Assembly: GCA_902621345.1 (NCBI GenBank) | Contig: CACNLV010000001.1 | Location: 868,001 to 932,000, forward strand | Direction of reading: 5' to 3' | From: an uncultured Pelagibacteraceae bacterium | GTDB taxonomy: Bacteria > Pseudomonadota > Alphaproteobacteria > Pelagibacterales > Pelagibacteraceae | DNA length: 64,000 bases | Part shown: one piece after another, positions 46,808 to 57,500 of the stretch | Layout: each line of letters begins with the position of its first letter | Position numbering within the stretch: position 1 is the stretch's first letter | Notes under the pieces: model-generated | What the model was told of the DNA's origin: nothing | The model's database searches: none | The model's input: the letters and a program-made list of their open reading frames with translations, nothing else | Translations under genes and position numbers: made by a program

Positions 46808-47890
46808 ATGTCATTTAATACTTTTGGAAAGTTATTTCGTTTCACAACTTGGGGGGAGTCTCATGGGCCTGCAATTGGTTGTATAATCGATGGATGTCCC
46901 CCCTTAATAAACCTTAATGAGCAAGATATCCAAGTAGAGCTTAACAAGAGAAAACCTGGTCAATCTAAATTTACTACTCAAAGAAAAGAAAGCGATAAGG
47001 TAGAAATTCTGTCAGGTGTTTTTGAGGGAAAAACAACTGGAACTCCAATATCTTTAATAATTTATAATGAAGATATGCGCTCGAAAGATTATAATGACAT
47101 TAAAGATAAATTCAGACCAGGTCATGCAGATTATACCTATTATAAAAAATATGGAATTCGAGATTACCGAGGTGGTGGAAGATCTTCAGCAAGGGAAACT
47201 GCATCAAGGGTTGCTGCAGGTGCCGTAGCTAAAAAAGTTTTGAAGAAAAAATTAGGTAAAAAATTTAAAGTATCTGGTGCGGTCACTCAACTTGGAATTC
47301 TTGGATGTGATACAAATAATTGGGATGATAAGATAATTTATAAAAATCCATTTTTTTGCCCTGATAAATCAATGCTTAAAATATGGGAAAGATATCTTTT
47401 AAGTATTAGAAAAGCTGGTTCATCTTGTGGTGCTATTATTGAAATTAGAGTAAATGGTATTCCAGCAGGATTAGGAGCGCCAATTTATTCAAAGCTAGAC
47501 TCTGATATTGCTTCAGCGATGATGAGTATAAACGCAGTCAAAGGTGTTAATATTGGGTCAGGTATGAATTCTGCGCAATTATCAGGAGAGGAAAATTCAG
47601 ACGAAATCTCACAATTCAAAAATAAATTAAAATTCAATTCAAATAACGCAGGTGGAATTCTTGGTGGCATCTCCTCTGGTCAACAAATAATTGTTTCATT
47701 TGCAGTAAAGCCTACCTCATCAATTTTAAAGAGCAGAAAAACAATTAATAAATTTGGAAAAAATACCACTATTTCTGTTAAAGGTAGACATGATCCGTGT
47801 GTTGGAATTAGAGCAGTGCCAGTAGGTGAGGCAATGCTGTCATGCGTCTTGCTAGATCATTATCTTTTAAATAAAGCTCAATGTGGATAA
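46808..47890 (+). CDS. aroC: Chorismate synthase AroC
   Basis: A 360-residue FMN-dependent enzyme that forms chorismate from EPSP. Signature blocks are [50 protein letters not shown] and [11 protein letters not shown]-type [12 protein letters not shown] near the end. It is divergent from pdxH and convergent with dxs, with 5 bases between the two stop codons. Confidence 0.97.
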   Translation: MSFNTFGKLFRFTTWGESHGPAIGCIIDGCPPLINLNEQDIQVELNKRKPGQSKFTTQRKESDKVEILSGVFEGKTTGTPISLIIYNEDMRSKDYNDIKDKFRPGHADYTYYKKYGIRDYRGGGRSSARETASRVAAGAVAKKVLKKKLGKKFKVSGAVTQLGILGCDTNNWDDKIIYKNPFFCPDKSMLKIWERYLLSIRKAGSSCGAIIEIRVNGIPAGLGAPIYSKLDSDIASAMMSINAVKGVNIGSGMNSAQLSGEENSDEISQFKNKLKFNSNNAGGILGGISSGQQIIVSFAVKPTSSILKSRKTINKFGKNTTISVKGRHDPCVGIRAVPVGEAMLSCVLLDHYLLNKAQCG

Positions 47891-47895
47891 GTAGT

Positions 47896-49809
47896 CTATT
47901 TTTGTTTTTGTAAAATTATATTAGAATTTAATACATCTAAAATTTGTTCTTCAATAGAAATAAAGTCTAAATTTGCTTGTTTATACATGTTGTCAGGTTT
48001 GTCTTGATCTATAAAAATATCTGGGAGTTTCATTGACCTAAATTTTAAATTTGAGTCCATCAATCCTTTTTTTGTGAGAAAATCGATTACATGAGAACCA
48101 AACCCTCCGATGGATCCCTCTTCAATTGTTATAATCGACTCATGAGTTGTTGCTAATTGCCATATTAAATTTTCATCTAGTGGTTTTGCAAATCTTGCAT
48201 CCACTATTGTAATATTTACTCCTTTCTTTTTTAAATTTTCTGATGCTCTTAAGCTTTCACTTAATCTAGCTCCAAAATTTATTAAAGCTAATTTTTTTCC
48301 TTCTTGAATAATTCTTGATTTACCAATCTCTAATTTTTCATTGATTGAAGGTAATATTGATCCAACACCTACTCCTCTGGGATATCTAAATGCACATGGT
48401 CTATCATTAATTTCTGTAGAAGTATTTATCATTCTAACTAACTCTGCCTCATCACTAGCAGCCATCACAATAAAATTTGGTAACGTTGATAAATAGGTAG
48501 TATCGAAACTTCCAGCATGTGTAGGTCCATCAGCTCCAACTAATCCTGCTCTATCTATGGCAAATCTTACAGGTAAACTCTGTATTGCAACATCATGCAC
48601 TACTTGATCATATGCTCTTTGAAGAAATGTTGAGTAAATTGCTGCATAAGGTTTATAGTTTTCAGTCGCCAAACCAGCGGCAAAGGTAACAGCATGTTGT
48701 TCAGCAATACCTACATCAAAAGTTCTGTCTGGAAATTCTTTTCGAAAATTGCTTAATCCGGTTCCATCTGGCATAGCCGCAGTTATTGCAACTATTTTAC
48801 TATCTTTTTTTGCGTGCTGTATCAGTGTATCAGCAAAAACTTTAGTGTATGATGGTATTTTACTCGAACTTTTTTCCTGCTCTCCAGTCTTTACATTAAA
48901 TTTCGACACCCCATGATAATGATCTTTTGCCTCTTCAGCAAAAGAATAACCTTTGCCTTTTTTTGTTTTAATGTGAATTAATATTGGTCCTTGGTGTTTT
49001 GAGTCCCTAGCATTTTTTAAAATTGGAATTAATGAAGAAAGGTCATGGCCATCTATAGGGCCAATATAATAGAAACCTAATGAACTAAATAATGTACCAC
49101 CAGTTACTGCTGATCTTAATAAATCCTCAGCTTTACCTGCTTTTGCACTAAATCTTTTTGAAAATGCAGATGTAATTAATTTTATAGTTTCTCTTAAACT
49201 AAAATAGATTTTACCAGAGAAAATTTTAGCTAAATATGTTCCCATTGCTCCGACGGGCCTCGCAATTGACATATCGTTATCATTTAATATCACAATCATT
49301 TTAGTATTTGATGCACCAGCATTATTCATAGCTTCATAAGCCATACCTGCACTTATTGCACCATCACCGATCACTGCTATAACGTTTTCTGATTTTTTGG
49401 ATAATTTATTTGCTTCTGCAATTCCTAAAGCTGATGAAATTGAAGTTGAGCTATGAGCGGCTCCAAAAGGATCATATTCACTTTCTAAACGCTTTGTAAA
49501 CCCTGAAAGACCTCCTCCCTGCCGAAGAGTTCTGATTTTATCTTTTCTTCCTGTTAGAATTTTGTGAGGATAACATTGGTGTCCTACATCCCAAATTAAT
49601 TTATCACTTGGTGTATTGAAAATATAATGTAGTGCAACACTTAATTCTACAACGCCTAAACTAGCCCCCAAATGTCCTCCAGTAACTGATACTACGTCAA
49701 TTATTTCCTCTCTTAATTCGTCAGCAACCTTTTGCAGCTTTGTTTCAGGAACTTTTTTTAAGTCTGATGGAAAATTAATTTGATCTAAAAATTCGTATTT
49801 TTTTTTCAT
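47896..49809 (-). CDS. dxs: 1-deoxy-D-xylulose-5-phosphate synthase Dxs
   Basis: A 637-residue thiamine-diphosphate enzyme at the start of the MEP isoprenoid pathway. The ThDP motif is [15 protein letters not shown], and [12 protein letters not shown] and the C-terminal transketolase domain with [15 protein letters not shown] are clear. It overlaps ispA by 4 bases (ATGA), giving an xseB-ispA-dxs operon as in many Proteobacteria. Confidence 0.97.
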   Translation of the reverse strand: MKKKYEFLDQINFPSDLKKVPETKLQKVADELREEIIDVVSVTGGHLGASLGVVELSVALHYIFNTPSDKLIWDVGHQCYPHKILTGRKDKIRTLRQGGGLSGFTKRLESEYDPFGAAHSSTSISSALGIAEANKLSKKSENVIAVIGDGAISAGMAYEAMNNAGASNTKMIVILNDNDMSIARPVGAMGTYLAKIFSGKIYFSLRETIKLITSAFSKRFSAKAGKAEDLLRSAVTGGTLFSSLGFYYIGPIDGHDLSSLIPILKNARDSKHQGPILIHIKTKKGKGYSFAEEAKDHYHGVSKFNVKTGEQEKSSSKIPSYTKVFADTLIQHAKKDSKIVAITAAMPDGTGLSNFRKEFPDRTFDVGIAEQHAVTFAAGLATENYKPYAAIYSTFLQRAYDQVVHDVAIQSLPVRFAIDRAGLVGADGPTHAGSFDTTYLSTLPNFIVMAASDEAELVRMINTSTEINDRPCAFRYPRGVGVGSILPSINEKLEIGKSRIIQEGKKLALINFGARLSESLRASENLKKKGVNITIVDARFAKPLDENLIWQLATTHESIITIEEGSIGGFGSHVIDFLTKKGLMDSNLKFRSMKLPDIFIDQDKPDNMYKQANLDFISIEEQILDVLNSNIILQKQK

Positions 49810-50678
49810 TTATTTCTATGCAAAATATAATTTAGGGTTTCAGATAAATTCTTAGATTTTGGTCCATGCTTTATTAATTTAGTATTAATTTTTAAAATAA
49901 GTTTATTTGCATATTTAATAGTATTTTTATATCCCAGTAAACCAATAAGAGTTGCTTTACCTTTTTTCTTATCTTTTCCTGTTTTTTTTCCTGCAGCCAA
50001 AAGGTTTCCACTATAATCAATTAGATCATCAGCAAGTTGAAATAATAAACCTATATCAGCACCAATATTTTCAAATTTTTGAATATCTTTTTTACTTTTA
50101 TTCTTTAATATTAACGGCGCTGCACAACAAAAACTAAAGAGCTTTCCAGTTTTTTTAATTTCCATTTCAATTATCTTTTTTTTTGAAATTTTCTTATGTT
50201 CGTAATTAAGATCTAAATATTGACCACCAGCAATACCAAGATGTCCAGAACTTTCAGAAATTTTATTGATTAATCTATTTTTTGTTTTTTCATTGGTATT
50301 TAAATCTTTATGGCTTAAAATTTCAAATGCCATAGTTAAGAGTGAGTTTCCAGCAAGAACGGCAGTGGACTCTCCAAATTTAATATGAGTAGAAGGCTTA
50401 CCTCTCCTTATCAAATCATTGTCCATACATGGCAAGTCATCATGAATAAGTGAATAAGCATGGATACATTCAACAGCAGCACCAATAATTATTAAAGTTT
50501 TATAATTTGAATTAAATATTGAGCCAACATCAACCAGTATTTTTGATCTTATTTTTTTGCCACCCGAAAATAATCCATATTGCATTGGAATAATCAGTTT
50601 TGATTTTTTTTGTTTTTTTATAAACCTTTTCAAAAAAATATTTGTATCTTTAGCAATTTTATTTATTTTTTTTTGCAT
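49806..50678 (-). CDS. ispA: Farnesyl/geranylgeranyl diphosphate synthase IspA
   Basis: A 290-residue prenyltransferase. The first Asp-rich motif DDLPCMDND lies near residue 80 in [19 protein letters not shown], and the second is [10 protein letters not shown]. It extends IPP/DMAPP to C15 (or C20) chains, supplying IspB and lipid carriers. It overlaps xseB by 20 bases. The C-terminal part is Lys-rich. Confidence 0.93.
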   Translation of the reverse strand: MQKKINKIAKDTNIFLKRFIKKQKKSKLIIPMQYGLFSGGKKIRSKILVDVGSIFNSNYKTLIIIGAAVECIHAYSLIHDDLPCMDNDLIRRGKPSTHIKFGESTAVLAGNSLLTMAFEILSHKDLNTNEKTKNRLINKISESSGHLGIAGGQYLDLNYEHKKISKKKIIEMEIKKTGKLFSFCCAAPLILKNKSKKDIQKFENIGADIGLLFQLADDLIDYSGNLLAAGKKTGKDKKKGKATLIGLLGYKNTIKYANKLILKINTKLIKHGPKSKNLSETLNYILHRNK

Positions 50679-50913
50679 TATTCTTAAATGTTATTTTAGA
50701 TATGTTTTCCTTAGTTGTTGTGTTTATATCAATGAATTTTTTTTTAAATTTTTTCTCAATAATATTGTTAAGTTTTATCAAGTTTTGATATTTTTCAATT
50801 GAATTTTGTAAGTCTTTTTGACTTTCTAAATCCTCGATTATTTTATAAGCTTCAAGAGTTAATTCCTCAAGAGATGAAGACTCATAATTATTTGGTAAAT
50901 CTTTATCTTTCAT
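50659..50913 (-). CDS. xseB: Exodeoxyribonuclease VII small subunit XseB
   Basis: An 84-residue mostly helical protein with the XseB pattern SLEELTLEAYKIIEDLES followed by SIEKYQNLIKLNNIIEKK. With XseA it degrades single-stranded DNA. The position before ispA and dxs is the usual one. The C-terminus is longer and more basic than in most XseB proteins. Its ATG is only 20 bases from the divergent tsaC start; GAGAG on the minus strand serves as ribosome-binding site. Confidence 0.85.
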   Translation of the reverse strand: MKDKDLPNNYESSSLEELTLEAYKIIEDLESQKDLQNSIEKYQNLIKLNNIIEKKFKKKFIDINTTTKENISKITFKNNAKKNK

Positions 50914-50933
50914 ATAATACTCTCAGATAATAC

Positions 50934-51881
50934 ATGAAAATGAATCTTTCAAATATTAAAAAAGCTAAAAAACTGCTTTGTAATAGGGAATGTATTGCGA
51001 TACCAACAGAAACAGTTTATGGTTTAGCAGGTAATGCATACTCTGACCGAGCTTGTGAAAAAATATATAAGCTTAAAAAAAGGCCAAAAAATAACCCCCT
51101 TATAGTTCATTATTTTAATATTCTAAGATTAAAAAAAGATTGTCATATAAACAACGACTTTATTAAGTTATATAAAAAATTTTGTCCCGGTCCCATAACA
51201 TTTATTCTTGATCTTAAAAAATCATCAAAAATCTCAAAAATAATTACTAATAAAAAAAGTACATTAGCAGTAAGGTTTCCACAGCACTCAATTACAAGGA
51301 AATTACTAAAAATATTGGAATTTCCCTTGGCAGCTCCCAGTGCTAACCCCTCGTCTAGAGTAAGTGCTGTTACATCTACAGATGTAAAAGAGGATTTTGG
51401 TAAAAAAATAAAGTATGTGCTTGAGGGTGGGAAATCATCTATTGGAATAGAGTCAACAATTGTTGATCTTAGAAAGAAGCCTCAAATCTTAAGATTAGGT
51501 GGTTTAAATATTTCAAATATTCAAAAAATATTGAGAAAAAAAATATCAATAAATAATAAATCTTTAAAAATCTCCTCACCAGGACAATTTAAAGTTCATT
51601 ATTCACCAGGTTTACCTATTAGACTGAATGCCAAAAAAATTTACAAGGGTGAAGCATATTTATTAATCAGAAAAAAAAAAGTAAATAAATCAAATTATTT
51701 TTTTTTATCAAAAAAAGGCAATTTAAAAGAAGCTGCAAAAAATTTATATACCCTTTTGCGAAAAATTAAAAAAAAAGGATTTAACTCAATTGCAGTATGT
51801 AAAATCCCTCACAGGGGATATGGTAAAACCATTAATGATAGGTTATTAAGGGCATCGAGATACAATGAAAAAACCACTTGA
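50934..51881 (+). CDS. tsaC: L-threonylcarbamoyladenylate synthase (Sua5/YwlC type)
   Basis: A 315-residue protein with a YrdC domain (PTETVYGLAGNAYSDRACEKIYKLKKRP, then LAAPSANPSSRVSAV) and a C-terminal Sua5 domain from about residue 215 (SPGQFKVHYSPGLPI). It makes threonylcarbamoyl-AMP for the t6A37 modification of tRNA. ATG codons at 50934 and 50940 are both possible starts. It overlaps the following ABC ATPase gene by 17 bases. Confidence 0.93.
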   Translation: MKMNLSNIKKAKKLLCNRECIAIPTETVYGLAGNAYSDRACEKIYKLKKRPKNNPLIVHYFNILRLKKDCHINNDFIKLYKKFCPGPITFILDLKKSSKISKIITNKKSTLAVRFPQHSITRKLLKILEFPLAAPSANPSSRVSAVTSTDVKEDFGKKIKYVLEGGKSSIGIESTIVDLRKKPQILRLGGLNISNIQKILRKKISINNKSLKISSPGQFKVHYSPGLPIRLNAKKIYKGEAYLLIRKKKVNKSNYFFLSKKGNLKEAAKNLYTLLRKIKKKGFNSIAVCKIPHRGYGKTINDRLLRASRYNEKTT

Positions 51882-52593
51882 AGTAATAGGATTATCAAAA
51901 ACTTATAATATAAAAGAAGCAGTCAAAGACGTTTCTTTTAAAGTAGATCAAAATGAAATTATTGGAATTCTTGGTCCTAACGGTTGTGGAAAAACCACCA
52001 CAATAGGTATGATTTTAGGTTTATTGAAACCATCAAAAGGAAAAGTTTTAATAAATGGAACCGAAATTGAAAGCCAACGTGTAGATTTATTAAATAAATT
52101 AAATTTTATATCTCCTTATGTAGAATTGCCAAAAAAATTAACTGTTAGACAAAATTTGGAGGTTTATGGAAGACTTTATGATATTAATAAACTAAAAGAA
52201 AAAATCAATTATCTGAGTGAAAAACTGAGACTTTATGAGTTTATAGATAAATTAACTGGAGAACTATCATCAGGTCAAAAAAATAGGGTAAGTCTTGCAA
52301 AGTCAATAATTAATGACCCAAAAGTTTTACTTCTTGACGAACCGACAGCATCTCTTGATCCTGAAACTGGTGATTTTATCAGAAGTTTTTTAGAGGAATA
52401 TCAAAAAGAAAATAAAACATCAATTCTATTAGCATCACACAATATGGCTGAAGTAGAGAGACTATGTTCTTCCGTTTTAATGATGAACAAAGGGTTAATT
52501 ATTGACGAAGGTAAGCCAAAAGATTTAATTAAAAAACATGGTAGAAGAAATATGGAAGAAGTTTTTTTAAAGCTTACAAGGGATAAAGTATGA
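51865..52593 (+). CDS. ABC-2 type transporter ATP-binding protein
   Basis: A 242-residue ATPase. Walker A is GPNGCGKTT near residues 37-45, the signature is LSSGQKNRVSLAKS, Walker B is VLLLDEPTASLDP and the switch His is in LASHNMAEVERLC. This is the DrrA/CcmA-like class that drives export of lipids, polysaccharides or drugs. It overlaps both tsaC and the permease gene. Substrate unknown. Confidence 0.9.
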   Translation: MKKPLEVIGLSKTYNIKEAVKDVSFKVDQNEIIGILGPNGCGKTTTIGMILGLLKPSKGKVLINGTEIESQRVDLLNKLNFISPYVELPKKLTVRQNLEVYGRLYDINKLKEKINYLSEKLRLYEFIDKLTGELSSGQKNRVSLAKSIINDPKVLLLDEPTASLDPETGDFIRSFLEEYQKENKTSILLASHNMAEVERLCSSVLMMNKGLIIDEGKPKDLIKKHGRRNMEEVFLKLTRDKV

Positions 52594-53381
52594 ATTTTAA
52601 TAAAATGTATGGTCTTTTCCTCAGACATTTTTATTTAATCAAAAGTTCTTTACCAAGAATTTTAGATTTAATTTATTGGCCAACAATTCAAATAATATTA
52701 TGGGGTTTTATTTCAAAGTTTTTTTCAATACATAGTGACTACTATAGTAATACTCTTGGAGTAATTTTAACATGTGCAATACTTTATGATATTCTTTTTA
52801 GATCAAGTATTAGTTTTAATATGCTATTTTTAGAGGAAATCTGGAGCAGAAATTTCACAAATTTATTTATAGCACCCCTAAAATTAAAAGAAATAATTGT
52901 TTCATTAATTTTTACCGCTTTGATAAGGACGTTAATAGGATTAGTTCCTGCAATCATGTTAACCTCGCCCCTGTTTGGTGTATCGATTTTACAATTAGGT
53001 TTACCACTTTTATTTTTATTCTTAAGTTTATATTTTTTTGGGATAACACTTGGATTATTTGTAAGCTCAGGATTAATTAGATTTGGTCCATCTTTTGAAA
53101 ATATTGCATGGTCGTCCTTATTTTTGTTAGCCCCTTTAGGCTGCATTTATTATCCAATAGAAATTTTACCAGATCTATTTCAACTCATAGCAAAATGTTT
53201 ACCTCTTGTTTATATCTTTGATGAAACTAGAAATATACTTTTAAATGGATCAATTGATTATGTAAATTTTAAGCAAGCATATTTGTTGAACCTGATATAT
53301 CTAGTTATTGGAATAGTCCTATTTTATTTATCTTTTTTAAGAGCTAGAATTAATGGAACTTTAATAAATATGGGAGAATAA
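52590..53381 (+). CDS. ABC-2 type transporter permease
   Basis: A 263-residue membrane protein with six hydrophobic segments in the ABC-2 arrangement (LIYWPTIQIILWGF, PLKLKEIIVSLIF, and a late GCIYYPIEILPDLFQLIAK where the family has the YP-x-x-x-LP motif). It forms an exporter with the upstream ATPase; the ATG overlaps its stop (ATGA). The stop codon ends 1 base before the 3' end of the convergent tRNA-Arg. Confidence 0.9.
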   Translation: MNFNKMYGLFLRHFYLIKSSLPRILDLIYWPTIQIILWGFISKFFSIHSDYYSNTLGVILTCAILYDILFRSSISFNMLFLEEIWSRNFTNLFIAPLKLKEIIVSLIFTALIRTLIGLVPAIMLTSPLFGVSILQLGLPLLFLFLSLYFFGITLGLFVSSGLIRFGPSFENIAWSSLFLLAPLGCIYYPIEILPDLFQLIAKCLPLVYIFDETRNILLNGSIDYVNFKQAYLLNLIYLVIGIVLFYLSFLRARINGTLINMGE

Positions 53382-53382
53382 T

Positions 53383-53459
53383 TGGTGCGCCTGCTAGGAG
53401 TTGAACCCAGAACCTCCTGATCCGAAGTCAGGCGCTCTATCCAATTGAGCTACAGACGC
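53383..53459 (-). tRNA. tRNA-Arg (anticodon TCG)
   Basis: A 77-base cloverleaf on the minus strand. The acceptor stem is GCGTCTG/CAGGCGC, the D stem GCTC/GAGC, the anticodon stem CCTGA/TCAGG with loop CTTCGGA, the five-base variable loop AGGTT, and the T stem CTGGG/CCTAG with loop TTCAACT. The anticodon TCG is at 53423-53425 and reads CGN arginine codons. CCA is encoded. Confidence 0.96.
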
Positions 53460-53482
53460 ATATAGTATTAATATTATATTTT

Positions 53483-54463
53483 ATGGAAAAAAACATTAGT
53501 TTTATAGTTAAAGAACAAGAAAAGAATTTAAGAGTTGATGTTTTAATTAATAAAAGGGATGAATTTATAAGCAGAACTAGGATTAAAAATTTAATACTTA
53601 AAGAAAAATTAAAATTAAATAACAAAATTATTAAAAGTCCATCAAAAAGAGTCTCTGCTGGTGACTCTATTAACTTCCAAATCCCAGAGCCAGAAACAAC
53701 AGCTCTTAAACCCTACAAATTTAGATTAAAAATAGTTCATGAAGATAAAGATTTAATAGTAATTGATAAACCTGCTGGCATTATAATGCATCCAGGGGCT
53801 GGAAATTATGACAAAACAATTGTTAATGCATTAATGAATTATAACAAAAGTTTTTTATCAAATATAGGTGATGAGTTAAGACCTGGTATTGTTCATAGAA
53901 TTGATAAGAATACATCTGGTTTAATTGTGGTTGCAAAAAACAACGAAACTCATGAAAATTTGTCAAAACAATTTAACGACCACACAATAACAAGAATCTA
54001 CCAGCTTGTGATATGGGGGAAACTCAGGCCTTCTTATGGAAGGATCGAAACATTTATCACTCGTAGTCCAAAAAATAGACAACTAATGACGGTTAGTAGT
54101 TTTAAAGGTAAAAAAGCTATTACTAATTATAAAACTATTGAAGTTTTTGAAAACGAAAAGATACCGACCTTAAGTTTGGTAGAATGTAAATTAGAGACTG
54201 GAAGAACACATCAAATTAGAGTTCATATGAACTACAAGGGTAATAGTATATTAGGAGATGATAAATATAAAAAAAAATATAAAAAATTAAAAAATATTGA
54301 TTTAGATCTACAAAATTCAATTTCCAAATTAAAAAGACAATTTCTACATGCAAAAACGTTGGGCTTTATTCATCCTAGAATTAAAAAACCAGTGATTTTT
54401 TCCTCACTTTTACCACAAGAATTAAATAATATTTTAAAAAAGCTCAGAAACACTGCAAAATAA
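53483..54463 (+). CDS. rluD: Ribosomal large-subunit pseudouridine synthase, RluD family
   Basis: A 326-residue enzyme. An S4 RNA-binding domain occupies residues 15-75 (LRVDVLINKRD), followed by the RluA/RluD catalytic domain with IDKPAGIIMHPG and the catalytic Asp in VHRIDKNTSGLIVVAKN. GRTHQIRVHM is conserved. RluD modifies helix 69 of 23S rRNA. It precedes rpoH, an order seen widely in Alphaproteobacteria. Confidence 0.94.
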   Translation: MEKNISFIVKEQEKNLRVDVLINKRDEFISRTRIKNLILKEKLKLNNKIIKSPSKRVSAGDSINFQIPEPETTALKPYKFRLKIVHEDKDLIVIDKPAGIIMHPGAGNYDKTIVNALMNYNKSFLSNIGDELRPGIVHRIDKNTSGLIVVAKNNETHENLSKQFNDHTITRIYQLVIWGKLRPSYGRIETFITRSPKNRQLMTVSSFKGKKAITNYKTIEVFENEKIPTLSLVECKLETGRTHQIRVHMNYKGNSILGDDKYKKKYKKLKNIDLDLQNSISKLKRQFLHAKTLGFIHPRIKKPVIFSSLLPQELNNILKKLRNTAK

Positions 54464-54504
54464 ATTATTGAAAATAAATTATAATTAATTAAATAAACTA
54501 TTCT

Positions 54505-55398
54505 ATGAACTCAACGCTAAGTAATAATCTACCTACTTTATCTAATGAGGGTGGCTTATCCGCATATTTAGATCAGATAAAAAAGTTTCCTATGCTAGCT
54601 GCAGAAGAAGAGTATATGTTGGCAAAAAATTGGAAAACAACAGGTAATATCAAATCTGCGGAAAAATTAGTCACCAGTCACTTAAGATTGGTTGCGAAGA
54701 TAGCTATGGGTTATAAAGGTTACGGTTTACCAGTTAATGAAATGATTTCAGAGGGAAATGTAGGGTTAATGCAAGCTGTTAAAAAATTTGAGCCAGAAAA
54801 AGGTTTTAGATTGGCAACTTATGCAATGTGGTGGATAAAAGCATCTATTCAAGAGTATATTTTAAGATCATGGAGTCTGGTCAAAATCGGAACTACCACT
54901 GCACAAAAAAAATTATTTTTTAATTTAAAAAAAATTAAAAATCAAATTTCTCCGGAAACCGAGGGTGATTTAAGAGATGAGCATGTAAGCCATATCGCTA
55001 ATAAACTTGATGTAAGTAAAGAGGAGGTAGTTTCAATGAACAGAAGGCTTTCTGGTAAAGAATTCTCTCTTAACGCTCAAGTTGGTGAAGATGGTGATGA
55101 ATGGCAGGACTGGTTAGAAGACAAAGAACTCGATCACGATTTAAAATATGCTCATCATGAAGAAATGGAACAAAGAAAAGATTTATTAAAAGACTCGATT
55201 AAAGTTCTTAATGAAAGAGAGAGAGAAATTTTATATTCAAGAAGATTAAATGATGATCCAACTACCCTGGAGGATTTAAGCAAAAAATATAAAATTAGTA
55301 GAGAAAGAGTCAGACAAATAGAAAATAAAGCCTTTGAAAAACTTCAAAAACATATGTTACTTTTGGCTAAGTCAAAAAATCTATTACCTGCAAATTAA
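54505..55398 (+). CDS. rpoH: RNA polymerase heat-shock sigma factor RpoH (sigma-32)
   Basis: A 297-residue sigma factor. Region 2 contains [29 protein letters not shown] and [27 protein letters not shown]; the RpoH box follows ([12 protein letters not shown]). Region 4 helix-turn-helix is [23 protein letters not shown]. It directs heat-shock transcription. A TATAAT at 54480-54485 in the 41-base gap may be a -10, but no good -35 is seen. Its stop overlaps the purA stop in TTAA. Confidence 0.96.
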   Translation: MNSTLSNNLPTLSNEGGLSAYLDQIKKFPMLAAEEEYMLAKNWKTTGNIKSAEKLVTSHLRLVAKIAMGYKGYGLPVNEMISEGNVGLMQAVKKFEPEKGFRLATYAMWWIKASIQEYILRSWSLVKIGTTTAQKKLFFNLKKIKNQISPETEGDLRDEHVSHIANKLDVSKEEVVSMNRRLSGKEFSLNAQVGEDGDEWQDWLEDKELDHDLKYAHHEEMEQRKDLLKDSIKVLNEREREILYSRRLNDDPTTLEDLSKKYKISRERVRQIENKAFEKLQKHMLLLAKSKNLLPAN

Positions 55399-56687
55399 GT
55401 TTTAAATGGATTTTCAACTAAAATAGTATCGTCTCTTTCTGGACTTGTTGAAATGCTTGATACTTTCGCACAAATAAAATTCTCTACAGCGAAGATATAT
55501 TTTTTTGCATTTTCAGGCAAGTCGTCCATATTTTTTATACCACTTGTAGAAGTTTTCCATCCTTGAAAACTTTTATAAATAGGTTTTATTTTTAATTGAT
55601 CCTCTACAGCCGCAGGTAAATAATCTAATTTTCTTCCGTTAAGATCGTAAGCAATACACATTTTGATTTCTTCTAACTCATCTAAAACATCTAATTTTGT
55701 TAAAGCAATTGAGTCTATACCTGAAATTTTGATTGTTTGTCTGACTAAAACACCGTCGAACCATCCACATCTTCTTTTCCTACTTGTAACAGTTCCAAAT
55801 TCTTTTCCCCGTTTACCCAATAATTCACCAACGTCATCTGTTAGTTCTGTCGGGAATGGACCTTTTCCAACTCTTGTTGTATAAGCTTTTGTAATTCCAA
55901 GTACATAATTTATTGAATTAAGTCCACAGCCTGTTCCTGTAGCTGCACTCGATGCAACAGTGTTTGATGAAGTTACAAAAGGATAGGTTCCATGATCAAC
56001 ATCGAGTAAAATACCCTGGGCACCTTCAAATAAAATTTTCTTTTTTTGTTTTTTAAATTCATCAATTTTGAGCCAGACAGGTTGTGAAAATTTTAATATT
56101 TCGGGAGCTATTTTTAGTAAATCAGATTTAAGTTGATTCTTTTGAAAAATTTTTTTTCCTAAGCCTTTTCTAATCGCATTATGATGAACTAAAACTGACT
56201 CAAGTCTCTCATCTAAATTTTTTTCAGATCTTAAATCCATGATCCTTATTGATCTTCTTCCAACTTTATCCTCATATGCAGGTCCAATTCCTCTTCTGGT
56301 TGTCCCAATCTTACTCTTACCAGCTTTATCTTCTCTTATTTCATCTATTTCTTGGTGAAAAGGCAAAATTAAATTTGCAGACTCTGAAATAATAAAATTA
56401 TTTGTATTTACCTCTACACCTTTAGATTTAATTTCTTTAATTTCCTCTAATAAGGCCCAGGGATCCACAACAACACCATTCCCAATTATTGATATTTTTC
56501 CTTTTCTAACTATACCAGATGGTAATAATCTCAATTTGTAAGTTACACCATCAATTACAAGAGTATGTCCAGCATTGTGGCCTCCTTGAAATCTTATTAC
56601 GACATCCGCTTGTTCAGACAACCAATCAACAATTTTTCCCTTACCTTCATCACCCCATTGAGATCCGACGACTACTATGTTCTTCAT
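55395..56687 (-). CDS. purA: Adenylosuccinate synthetase PurA
   Basis: A 430-residue GTP-dependent enzyme of AMP synthesis. The N-terminal [16 protein letters not shown] motif holds the catalytic Asp and P-loop; [15 protein letters not shown] and [14 protein letters not shown] are also diagnostic. It starts at the last base of thiD and is convergent with rpoH, the stop codons sharing TTA. Confidence 0.97.
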   Translation of the reverse strand: MKNIVVVGSQWGDEGKGKIVDWLSEQADVVIRFQGGHNAGHTLVIDGVTYKLRLLPSGIVRKGKISIIGNGVVVDPWALLEEIKEIKSKGVEVNTNNFIISESANLILPFHQEIDEIREDKAGKSKIGTTRRGIGPAYEDKVGRRSIRIMDLRSEKNLDERLESVLVHHNAIRKGLGKKIFQKNQLKSDLLKIAPEILKFSQPVWLKIDEFKKQKKKILFEGAQGILLDVDHGTYPFVTSSNTVASSAATGTGCGLNSINYVLGITKAYTTRVGKGPFPTELTDDVGELLGKRGKEFGTVTSRKRRCGWFDGVLVRQTIKISGIDSIALTKLDVLDELEEIKMCIAYDLNGRKLDYLPAAVEDQLKIKPIYKSFQGWKTSTSGIKNMDDLPENAKKYIFAVENFICAKVSSISTSPERDDTILVENPFKT

Positions 56688-57499
56688 TATTTAAATTTAT
56701 TATTTACTTTAAGAGAAATGAGATGGTTAATTGGGCCATGACCTTTTCCATATTTTGGGTTAGATTTAATTGCAGAATTTACATACTTAATACCAAGCTC
56801 ACAAGATTTCTTTACTGTTTTTCCACACGATATAAAAGTTGCGACAGCACTAGATAAAGTACAACCTGTACCATGAGTATTTTTGGTTTTATAGCGCTTA
56901 CTATCAAAAATTTTGACATCTTTTTTGTTAATAAAAATATCTCTAACTTTTCTGTCTCTTAAATGGCCACCCTTAATAAGTACATTTTTAGCTCCTAATC
57001 CTAAAAGTTTATTAGCAGCATAAATCATGTCTTCTTTATTCATAATTTTTGTTTTAGTCAAAATTTCTGCTTCTGGAATATTAGGAGTTATTAGTGACAC
57101 TTTTTTAATTAATTTCAATTTTAATAATTGAATTGCTTTACTGTCTATTAATTTTGCTCCACCTTTTGCAACCATCACCGGATCTAAAATGATTTTTTTT
57201 ATTTTGATTAAATCTAAAGCCTTTAAAACCGATCTTATAACTTTCGTAGAATGTAACATACCTATTTTAACTGCATCAGGTCTTATATCTTTAGAGGTAA
57301 AAATAATTTGATTAAAAATTTCTTTTGGATCTATTCCCACAATCGATTTTACACCGGTAGTATTTTGACTCGTGACTGCAGTTATAGCTGTCATTGCATA
57401 AGATCCAAGAGCAGTGACAGTTTTTATATCAGCCTGAATACCCGCACCTCCAGACGAGTCTGATCCTGCAATTATCAAAATTTTTGAACTTGGCTTCAA
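56687..57499 (-). CDS. thiD: Hydroxymethylpyrimidine (phosphate) kinase ThiD
   Basis: A 270-residue ribokinase-fold enzyme that phosphorylates HMP and HMP-P for thiamine synthesis. Blocks are [25 protein letters not shown] and the C-terminal anion hole [13 protein letters not shown]. The frame begins with TTG (57497-57499), and no ATG is available before the first conserved block. SAR11 strains are known to need external HMP, which would make ThiD the entry point. Confidence 0.93.
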   Translation of the reverse strand: MKPSSKILIIAGSDSSGGAGIQADIKTVTALGSYAMTAITAVTSQNTTGVKSIVGIDPKEIFNQIIFTSKDIRPDAVKIGMLHSTKVIRSVLKALDLIKIKKIILDPVMVAKGGAKLIDSKAIQLLKLKLIKKVSLITPNIPEAEILTKTKIMNKEDMIYAANKLLGLGAKNVLIKGGHLRDRKVRDIFINKKDVKIFDSKRYKTKNTHGTGCTLSSAVATFISCGKTVKKSCELGIKYVNSAIKSNPKYGKGHGPINHLISLKVNNKFK

Positions 57500-57500
57500 T

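Noticed and set aside
46774-46845. Longer N-terminus for pdxH
   Set aside because: It would overlap the divergent aroC coding region by 38 bases; the ATG at 46771-46773 begins just before the conserved part.
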